Shown piece after piece: positions 56,569-64,000 of a DNA stretch of 64,000 nucleotides (position 1 is its first letter; the number at the start of each line of letters is the position of its first letter). Under the pieces are notes generated by a model, which worked only from the letters and a program-made list of their open reading frames with translations, searched no databases and was not told the DNA's origin. The translations under genes and the position numbers were made by a program. The stretch comes from Longimicrobium terrae (GTDB lineage: Bacteria > Gemmatimonadota > Gemmatimonadetes > Longimicrobiales > Longimicrobiaceae). The DNA is taken from NCBI RefSeq assembly GCF_014202995.1, contig NZ_JACHIA010000017.1:62001-126000 (forward strand), written 5' to 3'.

Positions 56569-58167
56569 ATGAAACGCCGCGAATTCCTTACCCGCAGCGC
56601 CGCCATTGCCGCGGGGCTCACCGTGGTCCCGCAGGCCGGGGCGTACGCCGCGCCCTGGTCGCCCGGCGACGCCGACGAGCGCGAAATGGCCATGCGCGCC
56701 CTGGACGCCGCGCGCTCCGCCGGCGCGACCTACGCCGACGTGCGCATCAGCCGCAACCGCAACCAGTCCATCTCCACCCGCGAACGCCAGATCACCGGCT
56801 TTCAGGACTCGGAAACGGCCGGGTTCGGCGTGCGGGTGCTGGCCAACGGCGCGTGGGGCTTTGCCGCCAGCCGCGAAATGAACCTGGACGAAGTCGCCCG
56901 CGTGGCGCGCCAGGCGGTGGACCAGGCGCGCGCCAACGCCTCCGCCCGGGCCCGCCCCGTCGAGCTGGCCCCGGTGGAGCGCGTGGCAGACGGCCGCTGG
57001 CGCTCGCCCATTCAGGTGGACCCGTTCGAGGTGGATGTGGAAGAAAAGGTGGGCCTGCTGTTTCAGGCCAACGAAGCGGCGCTGCGTGGCGGCGCGCGCT
57101 TCGTGAACTCGTCCATGTTCTTTCTGCGCGAGGAAAAGACCTTCGCCAGCACCGACGGCAGCTACACCGTCCAGACGCTGTACCGCGCCCTGCCGCAGAT
57201 GACCGTGACCGCGGTGTCGGCAAACGGGGGCGACTTCCAGGCGCGGCAGTCCACGCCGGTGGCGGCCATGGGGCTGGGGTACGAGCACGTGCGCAGCGCC
57301 GACCTGGTGGGCAACGCGCCCAAGTGGGCCGCGGATGCGGTCGCCAAGCTGACGGCCCGCTCGGTGGAGCCGGGGAAGTACGACCTGGTGCTCATGCCGT
57401 CGCACCTGTTCCTGACCATTCACGAGAGCATCGCGCACCCCACCGAGCTGGACCGCATCATGGGGTTCGAGGCCAACTACGCGGGAACGTCGTTCATCCA
57501 CCCCATCGGCGACTTTCTGGGCAAGTTCCGCTACGGCAAGGAGCTGATGAACGTGCAGGCCGAGCGCACCGCGCCCGGTGCGCTGGCCAGCGTGGGATGG
57601 GACGACGAGGGAGTGCGCCCCGACGAGTACCTGATCGTCAAGAACGGGGTCCTGAACGACCTGCAGACGACGCGTGAGCAGGCGCCGTGGCTGGCCGACT
57701 GGTACCGCCAGCAGGGCCGGCCGGTGCGCAGCCACGGCAACAGCTACGCGCAGAGCTGGTCGGACGTGCAGTTCCAGCGCATGCCCAACGTGAACCTGAT
57801 GCCCGACGCGGCCAAGGATACGACGCTGCAGGAGCTGATCGGCGGGATCGAGAACGGCATCCTGATCGAGGGGCGCGGCTCGTTCTCCATCGACCAGCAG
57901 CGCTACAACGCGCAGTTCGGCGGCCAGGTGTTTCACGAAATCCGCAATGGCCGCATCGGCGACATGATCAAGGACGTGGCGTACCAGATCCGCACGCCGG
58001 AATTCTGGAACAGCATGGACGCCGTGGGCGGGCGCGGAACGTACGAGGTGCACGGCTCGTTCAACGACGGAAAGGGCCAGCCTTCGCAGAGCAACGCCGT
58101 TTCGCACGGGTGCCCGCCCGCCCGCTTCCGGGACGTCAACGTCATCAACACCGGGCGGCGCGCCTAA
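56569..58167 (+). CDS. Tat-exported TldD/PmbA-family metalloprotease
   Basis: 532 residues. The N-terminus KRREFLTRSAAIAAGLTVVP is a twin-arginine signal, unusual because classical TldD is cytosolic. TldD features: ADVRISRNRNQSISTRE, the modified zinc helix LTIHESIAHPTELDRIMGFE (HExxxH), GTSFIHPIGD, and late SNAVSHGCPPARFRDVNV. Classical TldD pairs with TldE to cleave unfolded peptides or leader peptides; no TldE gene is adjacent. It probably processes peptides outside the cytoplasm. Confidence 0.88.
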   Translation: MKRREFLTRSAAIAAGLTVVPQAGAYAAPWSPGDADEREMAMRALDAARSAGATYADVRISRNRNQSISTRERQITGFQDSETAGFGVRVLANGAWGFAASREMNLDEVARVARQAVDQARANASARARPVELAPVERVADGRWRSPIQVDPFEVDVEEKVGLLFQANEAALRGGARFVNSSMFFLREEKTFASTDGSYTVQTLYRALPQMTVTAVSANGGDFQARQSTPVAAMGLGYEHVRSADLVGNAPKWAADAVAKLTARSVEPGKYDLVLMPSHLFLTIHESIAHPTELDRIMGFEANYAGTSFIHPIGDFLGKFRYGKELMNVQAERTAPGALASVGWDDEGVRPDEYLIVKNGVLNDLQTTREQAPWLADWYRQQGRPVRSHGNSYAQSWSDVQFQRMPNVNLMPDAAKDTTLQELIGGIENGILIEGRGSFSIDQQRYNAQFGGQVFHEIRNGRIGDMIKDVAYQIRTPEFWNSMDAVGGRGTYEVHGSFNDGKGQPSQSNAVSHGCPPARFRDVNVINTGRRA

Positions 58168-58197
58168 CCCGCCGTCCCGCAACCGCTTGTGCCCCGG

Positions 58198-58232
58198 CCG
58201 CCCCGGCGCCGCCCCCCGCGGCGCCGGGGCGG
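58198..58232 (+). terminator. Very strong GC hairpin, probable terminator
   Basis: 15-base all-G/C perfect stem (58198-58212 with 58218-58232), loop CCCCC, no T tract. It lies just before the secD promoter. Confidence 0.5.
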
Positions 58233-58238
58233 CGGTGG

Positions 58239-58267
58239 TTGACGCAGGGCGTAAGCGTGCATAGTTT
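58239..58267 (+). promoter_or_regulatory. Promoter of secD-secF
   Basis: TTGACG (58239-58244), 17-base spacer, TAGTTT (58262-58267). It is one of the best matches in the window; the secD ATG follows 98 bases later. Confidence 0.6.
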
Positions 58268-58365
58268 TTCGAGTTATCCCGAATGACGGTTCGCAGTGCC
58301 GCTTCTTCGCTCTGAAGAAAGCTTCCGTTCCCCCCTCATCCTCCGCCCGGGAGTTCGCACGCCCG

Positions 58366-59937
58366 ATGTTTCAGAACCTCAAGGCCCGTCTGGGCCTGAT
58401 TTTCCTGCTGGCCGCGCTCTGCGTTGGCATCCTCTTCTGGAACAACGCCAGAAAGGGGGCCATGGTCACCCTGGGGCTGGACCTCCAGGGCGGAACGCAC
58501 CTCGCGCTCGAAATCGACGAGAGCAAGGCCGCGCTCACCTCCGCGCAGCGCAGCGAGGCCATCGACCGCGCGCTCAAGGTGGTGCGCCTTCGCGTGGACG
58601 AACTCGGCGTGGCCGAGCCCGTGGTGCAGAAGGCCGGCGACTCCCGCATCATCGTGGAGCTTGCCGGCCTGCAGAACACCAACGCGGCCAAGGACGTGAT
58701 TTCCAAGGCGGCCTTCCTGGAGTTTCAGGTGGTGAAGCGCCCGGAAGAGGCGCAGTCCGTGGTGACGCGGCTTGACCAGGCGGTGGCCCGCGCCTTCCCC
58801 GCGGAAGCGGCCAAGGCCCCCGCGTCGGCGACGCCGGCGGGCGGCGTGTTCCAGCAGAAGACGCCCGCCGCCGACAGCGCGGCCGTGGGCCGGCCGTTCA
58901 GCAGCAAGCTGGCGGGCGCGGGTTCGCAGGGGCAGCTGATCGTGGCGCTCAAGGACACCGCGGCGGTCGCCCGGTACCTGCGCTCTCCGGCGGTGCTGGC
59001 CGCGCTGCCGCGCGGAACCGAGGTGCTGTGGAACGTGCCCTCGGCCGAGGAAAACAAGGACGTGCGCTCGCTGTGGCTGGTGGACAGCAAGGCCATGATC
59101 ACGGGTGAATACCTGGCCAACGCCACGGCCGGCACCGACCAGCAGTTCAACCGGCCGGTGGTGTTCTTTGAGTTGAACCGCCGCGGCGGCCGCGTATTCG
59201 AGCGCGAAACGGGCCGCAACCTGCAGCGGCAGATGGCGATCGTGCTGGACAACCAGGTCTACACGGCGCCCATCATCCAGTCGCAGATCGGCCGCAACGG
59301 CCAGATCACGCTGGGCAGCAGCACGCTGGACGAGGCGAGCGACCTGGCGCTGGTGCTGCGCGCTGGCGCGCTCCCCGCGCCGCTCAAGATTGTGGAAGAG
59401 CGCAGCGTGGGCCCCACGATGGGCGCCGACTCGGTGAACAAGGGCTTTGTCGCCGGGCTGCTGGGCATCGTGGGCGTGGTGGTGATCATGCTGGCCTACT
59501 ACCGGCTGGCGGGGCTGTTCGCGGTGGGCGCGCTTGCGCTGTACGTGCTGTACACGCTGGGCTCCATGGCGGCGCTGGACGCGGTGCTCACCTTTCCCGG
59601 CATCGCCGGGCTGGTGCTTTCCATCGGCATGTCGGTGGACGCCAACGTGCTGATCTTTGAGCGCATCCGCGAAGAGCTGGACGCGGGGCGCCAGGTGCGC
59701 GCGGCGGTGAGCGAGGGCTTCAAGCAGGCGCTTTCGGCCATCGTGGACTCCAACGTCACCACGCTGCTGACGGCCGCGGTGCTGTTCTACGTCGGCACCG
59801 GCCCCATCCGCGGCTTCGCGGTCACGCTGGGCATCGGCATCATCATCTCCATGTTCACGGCCATCTTCGTGACGCGGACGCTCTTCACACTGTACCTGGA
59901 GCGCCGCTCGCCGGCCGCGCAGGGTTTGTCCATCTGA
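58366..59937 (+). CDS. secD: Protein translocase subunit SecD
   Basis: 523 residues. Proton-driven partner of SecYEG that pulls exported proteins into the periplasm. First helix at about 8-25; D1 motif LGLDLQGGTHLALEID; the large P1 periplasmic domain, here with a Pro/Ala-rich insertion (about 140-190); then LRAGALPAPLKIVEERSVGPTMG, and the RND-type membrane block with IAGLVLSIGMSVDANVLIFERIREEL. Length is normal. secF starts 22 bases downstream. Confidence 0.96.
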   Translation: MFQNLKARLGLIFLLAALCVGILFWNNARKGAMVTLGLDLQGGTHLALEIDESKAALTSAQRSEAIDRALKVVRLRVDELGVAEPVVQKAGDSRIIVELAGLQNTNAAKDVISKAAFLEFQVVKRPEEAQSVVTRLDQAVARAFPAEAAKAPASATPAGGVFQQKTPAADSAAVGRPFSSKLAGAGSQGQLIVALKDTAAVARYLRSPAVLAALPRGTEVLWNVPSAEENKDVRSLWLVDSKAMITGEYLANATAGTDQQFNRPVVFFELNRRGGRVFERETGRNLQRQMAIVLDNQVYTAPIIQSQIGRNGQITLGSSTLDEASDLALVLRAGALPAPLKIVEERSVGPTMGADSVNKGFVAGLLGIVGVVVIMLAYYRLAGLFAVGALALYVLYTLGSMAALDAVLTFPGIAGLVLSIGMSVDANVLIFERIREELDAGRQVRAAVSEGFKQALSAIVDSNVTTLLTAAVLFYVGTGPIRGFAVTLGIGIIISMFTAIFVTRTLFTLYLERRSPAAQGLSI

Positions 59938-59958
59938 CGCGGACGGGAGAAAGCTGAC

Positions 59959-60936
59959 ATGCGCCTGTTTACGAACGCCAACTACCCGATCATGCATTGG
60001 CGCAAGCGCGCCTATGCGGTGACGGCCCTGCTCTTTCTTGCCACGTTCGTCGCCATGGGGGTGAACGTGGCGCAGCTGGGCTCCTGGCTCAACTACGGCG
60101 TGGACTTCCGGGGCGGCACGCTGGTGCACCTGGCGTTCAACCGTCCGGTGGAGATCACCGACGTGCGCGCCGCGGCGCGCTCCGCGGGACGTGAGGACTG
60201 GGAGATCAGCCGCTTCGGCGGCAACAACGAGGTGGTGGTGCGCAAGGAAACGTTCCAGGAAAACCTGGGACGCTCCCCGGAGGAGGACGTGCGCGACGCG
60301 CTGCGCAGCCGCTTTCCCGACAACACCTACAAGGTGGTGCGTACGGAAGCGGTGGGCCCCAAGGTGGGCAACGAGCTGCAGTACCGCGCGCTGATCGCCA
60401 TTCTGATCTCGCTGGCCATCACCATGGTGTACCTGGCCGTGCGCTTCGAGTGGCGCTTCGGTCTGGCGGCCATCGCGGCGACGTTCCACGACATCCTGAT
60501 CACGCTGGGCATTCTGGCCATCACGCGCAACGAGGTGTCGCTGGGCACGGTGGCGGCGTTCCTGACGATCGTGGGCTACTCGCTGAACGACACCATCGTG
60601 GTGTTCGACCGCATCCGCGAAAGCCTGGCCAAGCCGCGGCACGACCAGACGTACCTGGAGATCCTGAACCGGGCCATCAACGAGACGCTGCCGCGCACGG
60701 TGCTCACGGCGTCGGGCACGCTGGTGACGCTGATCTCGCTGTTCCTGTTCGGCGGCCCGGTGATCCGCGACTTTGCGCTGGTGCTGATCCTGGGCATCTT
60801 CATCGGTACGTTCTCGTCGATCTTCGTGGCGGCCCCGGTTCTGTACTTCATTCAGAACAAGTGGCCCAACAAGCCGGCGCGCCAGCAGGCCGCGTCGTCG
60901 CGCAGCGCCCGTCCGCGCGAGCGCACGACGGTGTAA
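59959..60936 (+). CDS. secF: Protein translocase subunit SecF
   Basis: 325 residues. SecF signatures GVDFRGGTLVHLAF (D1), GPKVGNELQYRALIAILISL, FHDILITLGILA and VGYSLNDTIVVFDRIRESL with the conserved Asp for proton coupling. Six transmembrane helices and a short basic tail. Forms the SecDF complex with the preceding protein. An inverted repeat begins six bases after the stop codon and a strong terminator follows at 61002. Confidence 0.96.
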   Translation: MRLFTNANYPIMHWRKRAYAVTALLFLATFVAMGVNVAQLGSWLNYGVDFRGGTLVHLAFNRPVEITDVRAAARSAGREDWEISRFGGNNEVVVRKETFQENLGRSPEEDVRDALRSRFPDNTYKVVRTEAVGPKVGNELQYRALIAILISLAITMVYLAVRFEWRFGLAAIAATFHDILITLGILAITRNEVSLGTVAAFLTIVGYSLNDTIVVFDRIRESLAKPRHDQTYLEILNRAINETLPRTVLTASGTLVTLISLFLFGGPVIRDFALVLILGIFIGTFSSIFVAAPVLYFIQNKWPNKPARQQAASSRSARPRERTTV

Positions 60937-60941
60937 CTGAA

Positions 60942-60977
60942 GTGCGTTAGTGCGGGGTGCGTGAGTGCGTGAGTGCG
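60942..60977 (+). repeat. Inverted repeat R4, left arm
   Basis: GTGCGTTAGTGCGGGGTGCG followed by TGAGTGCGTGAGTGCG. Its reverse complement matches 61242-61278 with one inserted base and one mismatch. Confidence 0.75.
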
Positions 60978-61001
60978 TTTTTCGCTCTCGCGCTTCCCCG
61001 G

Positions 61002-61035
61002 AAGCCGCCGCGGACCGTTGAGTCCGCGGCGGCTT
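61002..61035 (+). terminator. Intrinsic terminator of secDF
   Basis: 14-base perfect stem (61002-61015 with 61022-61035), 6-base loop, TTTCG tail. Confidence 0.8.
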
Positions 61036-61241
61036 TTTCGTGCGCTAACGTTGAGAGGTGTAGACGCGGAGGATGGCGGGCGTCCGTGAAGACATCAACC
61101 AGCTGCGGCCCTACAGCGGATCTCACGGCACGGCAACCGCGGAGGCGGCGGTCGGCGGAGGGCTCGGTCACAGCCACTGCTCCTTGCCCGGCGCGCCCCA
61201 TGCCGCCAGACTCCCGCGTCTGTGCCGGCGGTCCGGTCCGT

Positions 61242-61278
61242 CGCACTCACGCACTCCACGCACCCCGCACTCACGCAC
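61242..61278 (+). repeat. Inverted repeat R4, right arm
   Basis: CGCACTCACGCACTCCACGC followed by ACCCCGCACTCACGCAC, ending eight bases before the tatD start codon. Similar ACTCACG units (CGCACTCACGTACTCAGCAC) precede dgcA at 41421. Confidence 0.75.
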
Positions 61279-61286
61279 TCCGTCTC

Positions 61287-62051
61287 ATGGGTTTGATCGA
61301 TACGCACGCCCACCTCGCCGCCGACCGCGTGCTGCCGGATGTGGACGCCCTGGTGGCGCGCGCCCGCGAGGCGGGGGTCACGACTATCGTTTCCGTCGCG
61401 ACGGGGGTGGATGACGCGCGCGTCTGCCTGGACTTGGCCCGCCGCTTTCCCGAGGTGTACGCCACCGCGGGAATCCACCCCCACTCCGCGGCGGAGTACA
61501 ACGAGGGGTCGATCGCGGCCATCCGTGCTCTGCTCGATGAGCCGCGCGTGGTTGCCGTGGGAGAGACGGGGATCGACTATCACTATGACTTTGCGCCACG
61601 GGACGTGCAGCGCGCCAACTTCGCCGCGCACCTGGCGCTGGGGCGCGAGACGGGAAAGCCGGTGATCGTGCACGCGCGCGAGGCGGATGATGACGTGCGC
61701 GAGCTGCTGCGCGAGGCGGGGCAGGGGACGGCGGGGGTGCTGCACTCGTTCAGCAGCGGGCGGGCGCTGCTGGAAGAGGCGCTGGCGATGGGGTGGTACG
61801 CGTCGTTCTCGGGGATGGTGACGTTCAAGAACTTCGACGGCGAGGACCTGCTGCGGATGGTGCCCGCCGACCGCATCATGGTGGAGACGGACACGCCGTA
61901 CCTGGCGCCGGTGCCCAAGCGCGGCAAGCAGAACGAGCCGTCGTTCGTGCCGCACACGGCCGCGCGCTGCGCCGCCCTCCGCGGCGAGGACCCGGAGGAG
62001 TTCGCCGCCCGCACGACGGCGAACGCGCGCCGCTTCTACGGGATCGAATAG
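61287..62051 (+). CDS. tatD: TatD family metal-dependent hydrolase
   Basis: 254 residues from MGLIDTHAHL. Amidohydrolase-fold DNase with metal ligands in DTHAHL, VGETGIDYHYD, VIVHAREAD, GVLHSFSSG and METDTPYLAPVP. TatD-type enzymes act as 3'-5' DNases and in RNA/DNA quality control. The right arm of repeat R4 occupies the place of a ribosome-binding site, and none is visible. Not related to twin-arginine transport despite its name. Confidence 0.93.
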   Translation: MGLIDTHAHLAADRVLPDVDALVARAREAGVTTIVSVATGVDDARVCLDLARRFPEVYATAGIHPHSAAEYNEGSIAAIRALLDEPRVVAVGETGIDYHYDFAPRDVQRANFAAHLALGRETGKPVIVHAREADDDVRELLREAGQGTAGVLHSFSSGRALLEEALAMGWYASFSGMVTFKNFDGEDLLRMVPADRIMVETDTPYLAPVPKRGKQNEPSFVPHTAARCAALRGEDPEEFAARTTANARRFYGIE

Positions 62052-62092
62052 GCGAGGTTCAGGACGGACCCCACCCGGGCCGGCACCACCGG

Positions 62093-62124
62093 CCCACCCT
62101 CCAGGTACAGACGGGGAGGGTGGG
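62093..62124 (+). terminator. Probable terminator of tatD
   Basis: 10-base stem CCCACCCTCC (62093-62102) with GGAGGGTGGG (62115-62124), 12-base loop, no T tract. Confidence 0.5.
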
Positions 62125-62178
62125 GAGCGGCGGATGGTTCCATGTGGATCGTCGGTACGAGGCGTGGGCGAGTTGCGA

Positions 62179-62341
62179 TGAGCGGATAAATCCGCCGCTC
62201 GAACAGCGCCAAGCCCCGACTCGCGGCCGCTGTCGCGTCCACGCTCGGGGCTTCAACTGCATTCTGGGATGAACCTCACGGCGGCGCCTCAGTCCGCAAA
62301 GGCGGACTTCGTGTCGTTCGAGGTGCGGTTTCAACCGCCGG
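62179..62341 (-). repeat. Dispersed intergenic repeat R2, copy 2
   Basis: Reverse-complement counterpart of 41246-41405: GAGCGGATAAATCCGCCGCTC, CCGACTCGCGGCCGCTGTCG and CACGAAGTC-complement GACTTCGTGTCGTTCGAGG, ending CGGTTTCAACCGCCG. The 531-base gap between tatD and mutL otherwise holds the hairpin at 62093, a CCCACATGGGTTCGTGGGAG palindrome near 62401 and the mutL promoter. Confidence 0.75.
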
Positions 62342-62519
62342 ACGATTGTCTGCCTTCCCCTCGGAACTCTGCCCTCACGATTCTGGTGTGTGCTCCCTTT
62401 CCCACATGGGTTCGTGGGAGAGGGTCGTCGCGCGCAGCGCGCGGGTGAGGGCCACTGCGCCTGATCGGATCCTCTCCCGCCATCTGCCGCTCCCATCCTC
62501 TCCGTCCATCTGTCAACGG

Positions 62520-62548
62520 TTGACCCCGCATCAGCCCGCGACTAGCTT
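62520..62548 (+). promoter_or_regulatory. Promoter of mutL
   Basis: TTGACC (62520-62525), 17-base spacer, TAGCTT (62543-62548), 34 bases before the mutL ATG. Confidence 0.6.
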
Positions 62549-62582
62549 CTCACCCGAAATTCACCCGAAGCCGCGATGCCCG

Positions 62583-64000
62583 ATGCCCCGCAGGATCCAC
62601 GTTCTTTCCGAGAAGCTGGCCAACCAGATCGCCGCCGGCGAGGTGGTGGAACGGCCCGCTTCCGTGGTCAAGGAACTGGTAGAAAACGCCTTGGACGCGG
62701 GCGCCGGGCGCGTGGACGTGGTGATCCGTAACGGCGGCAAGACGGAGATCCGCGTGGCCGATGACGGGCACGGGATGGGGCGCGAGGACGCGCTGCTTTC
62801 CATCGACCGGCACGCCACCAGCAAGATCCGCTCGGAAGCGGACCTGGCCGCCATCCGCACCCTGGGCTTCCGCGGCGAGGCGCTGCCGTCCATCGCCTCC
62901 GTCAGCCGCATGGTGCTGGAGACGGCCGAGCGGGAGGGCAACGGCACGCGCGTCGTGGTCACGGGCGGGCAGATGGCGGCGGTGGAGGAGTGCGCGCGGC
63001 GCGTGGGAACCACGATCAGCGTGCGCAGCCTGTTCTTCAACGTGCCCGCGCGCGCCAAGTTCCTTCGCTCCACCGCGGCGGAAAACCGCGCCGTGAACGA
63101 GGTGGTGACGACGCAGGCGCTGGCCACGCCGGGGATCGCGTTCTCGATGGATTCGGGAACGCGTGACGTGCTTTCCCTTCCCGCGGCGGGCAACCTGGGC
63201 GAGCGCATCGCCGCGCTGTGGGGCAACGAGGCGGCGGATGAACTGCTCCCCGTGGCGCACCGCATGGGCGGCTCGGCGCTGAGCGGGCTGGTGCAGCGCC
63301 CCAACTCGGCGCGGCCGGGCGGGCGGCGCAGCTACTTCTTTGTGAACGGCCGCGCGTTCAGCGACCGCACCCTCGTCCGCGCGGCAGACCGCGCGTACCG
63401 CACGACGATTCCGGCCGGCGTGCATCCGCACCTCTTTCTGTTCCTCGAGGTACCGGACGGGGAGGTGGACGTGAACGTCCATCCGGCCAAGGCCGAAGTC
63501 CGCTTCCGCGACCGCATCGGGGTGGAGCGGCTGGTGGAGGAGGGCGTGCGCGCGGCGCTGGCGGGAATCGAGAGCACGCCCAGCATCGGGATGCGCGCCA
63601 TGGAGCCCGCCGTGTATCCCACGACGACGGGCTATGGCAACATGACGCTGCGCGAGCCGGTGCAGCCGTGGGGCGCCACGCCCCCGGCCTCGTCTGACGG
63701 GCCGGCGGAACCGCGCGCGGAGCCCGTGGCCGAGCCCCAGATGACGCTGTTCGTCACCGGTGGGCAGGATGCATCGGCGGCGGCGGGAAAGGGCAGGGGC
63801 GGACCGCTTCCCGCGGACCTGTTCGATGGCGCCACGCCGGTGATGTGGCAGATCCACAACACCTACATCCTGGCGGAAACGCGCAGCGGTCTGGTGATGG
63901 TGGACCAGCATTCCGCGCATGAGCGGGTGCTGTACGAGCAGATCGTGGGCAACTTCGACCACGGCGGAGCGGAGAGCCAGCGGCTGCTTTTTCCCATTAC
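62583..64000 (+). CDS. mutL: DNA mismatch repair protein MutL (3' truncated by window edge)
   Basis: 472 residues visible; the frame is open at the window end. The ATG at MPRRIHVLS is used; an ATG seven bases upstream is out of frame. GHKL ATPase motifs: IAAGEVVERPASVVKELVEN (catalytic Glu and Mg-binding Asn), VADDGHGM, TLGFRGEALPSIASVS, then the transducer domain RRSYFFVNGRAFSDRTL and DVNVHPAKAEVRF. A linker with Pro/Thr-rich sequence leads into the start of the C-terminal dimerisation domain (MWQIHNTYILAET, VDQHSAHERVLYE). Couples MutS recognition to strand excision. Confidence 0.96.
   Translation, partial: MPRRIHVLSEKLANQIAAGEVVERPASVVKELVENALDAGAGRVDVVIRNGGKTEIRVADDGHGMGREDALLSIDRHATSKIRSEADLAAIRTLGFRGEALPSIASVSRMVLETAEREGNGTRVVVTGGQMAAVEECARRVGTTISVRSLFFNVPARAKFLRSTAAENRAVNEVVTTQALATPGIAFSMDSGTRDVLSLPAAGNLGERIAALWGNEAADELLPVAHRMGGSALSGLVQRPNSARPGGRRSYFFVNGRAFSDRTLVRAADRAYRTTIPAGVHPHLFLFLEVPDGEVDVNVHPAKAEVRFRDRIGVERLVEEGVRAALAGIESTPSIGMRAMEPAVYPTTTGYGNMTLREPVQPWGATPPASSDGPAEPRAEPVAEPQMTLFVTGGQDASAAAGKGRGGPLPADLFDGATPVMWQIHNTYILAETRSGLVMVDQHSAHERVLYEQIVGNFDHGGAESQRLLFPI

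Noticed and set aside
55957-58182. Minus-strand open frame of about 740 codons
   Set aside because: Antisense to the TldD gene with its Tat signal and HExxxH motif; composition and lack of motifs mark it as a shadow.
58336-60642. Minus-strand open frame of about 768 codons
   Set aside because: Antisense to secD and secF; His/Arg-rich translation without recognisable domains.
62059-62496. Possible peptide gene sharing a 25-residue stretch with the frame before dgcA
   Set aside because: The shared peptide results from the two copies of repeat R2; no ribosome-binding site or family supports coding.

Overview
The window is very GC-rich, densely packed chromosomal DNA with mostly plus-strand genes, many 1-4 base stop/start overlaps and strong GC hairpin terminators. 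A SusC/SusD outer-membrane pair, a stand-alone carboxypeptidase-regulatory/plug-like secreted protein and short peptide genes with a shared KLxLxLxxLxVxSF leader all point to the FCB superphylum. The combination fits Gemmatimonadota, most likely a Longimicrobium-like organism; this is an inference from gene content, because no rRNA gene is present. No rRNA, CRISPR array, prophage or recognisable IS transposase was seen.

Layout. 1-4150: 3' part of a SusC transporter and its SusD lipoprotein. 4664-8634: a lipoprotein, a two-helix membrane protein, a 790-base repeat-rich gap and a large lipoprotein. 8781-10150: rpiA-rpe (pentose phosphate). 10490-10571: tRNA-Leu(TAA), just after a 250-base imperfect palindrome. 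10713-15181: a TPR protein, a DUF218 protein and two M16 peptidase subunits. 15269-19301: a redoxin, a NUDIX hydrolase, an ECF sigma factor, its putative anti-sigma factor and holA. 19362-19999: a minus-strand RelE/NadS toxin-antitoxin pair. 20223-25976: dusB-larB-GGDEF cyclase, an FAD oxidase and a membrane protein. 26167-30546: an FMN 2-hydroxy-acid oxidase, a plug-like secreted protein, a Gly/Asn-rich lipoprotein, glyA and a GIY-YIG protein. 30919-32723: miaB and a LapA-like protein. 33058-33747: two RiPP-like precursor genes. 33948-38094: comEC, an HExxH protein and fbp. 38310-43574: a methyltransferase, an M24 peptidase, an orphan GvpL/F-domain protein, a dipeptide epimerase, a third RiPP-like precursor, a remnant of the epimerase 3' end and a HEAT-like protein. 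43741-48067: priA, an NAD-binding protein and an HNH protein. 48491-56412: a large PAS histidine kinase, an M20 peptidase, a Rieske protein, an SGNH lipoprotein and a zinc-ribbon membrane protein. 56569-64000: Tat-exported TldD, secD-secF, tatD and the 5' part of mutL.

Most genes are housekeeping. The less ordinary material is: (i) three small cysteine-rich peptide genes with a common leader and no modification enzyme nearby, one of them sandwiched between dgcA and a decayed copy of the dgcA tail; (ii) several families of intergenic inverted repeats; (iii) a recurrent promoter pattern, TTG-N16/17-TAnnTT, with at least two likely leaderless genes; (iv) an orphan gas-vesicle GvpL/F-domain protein translationally coupled to an aminopeptidase.
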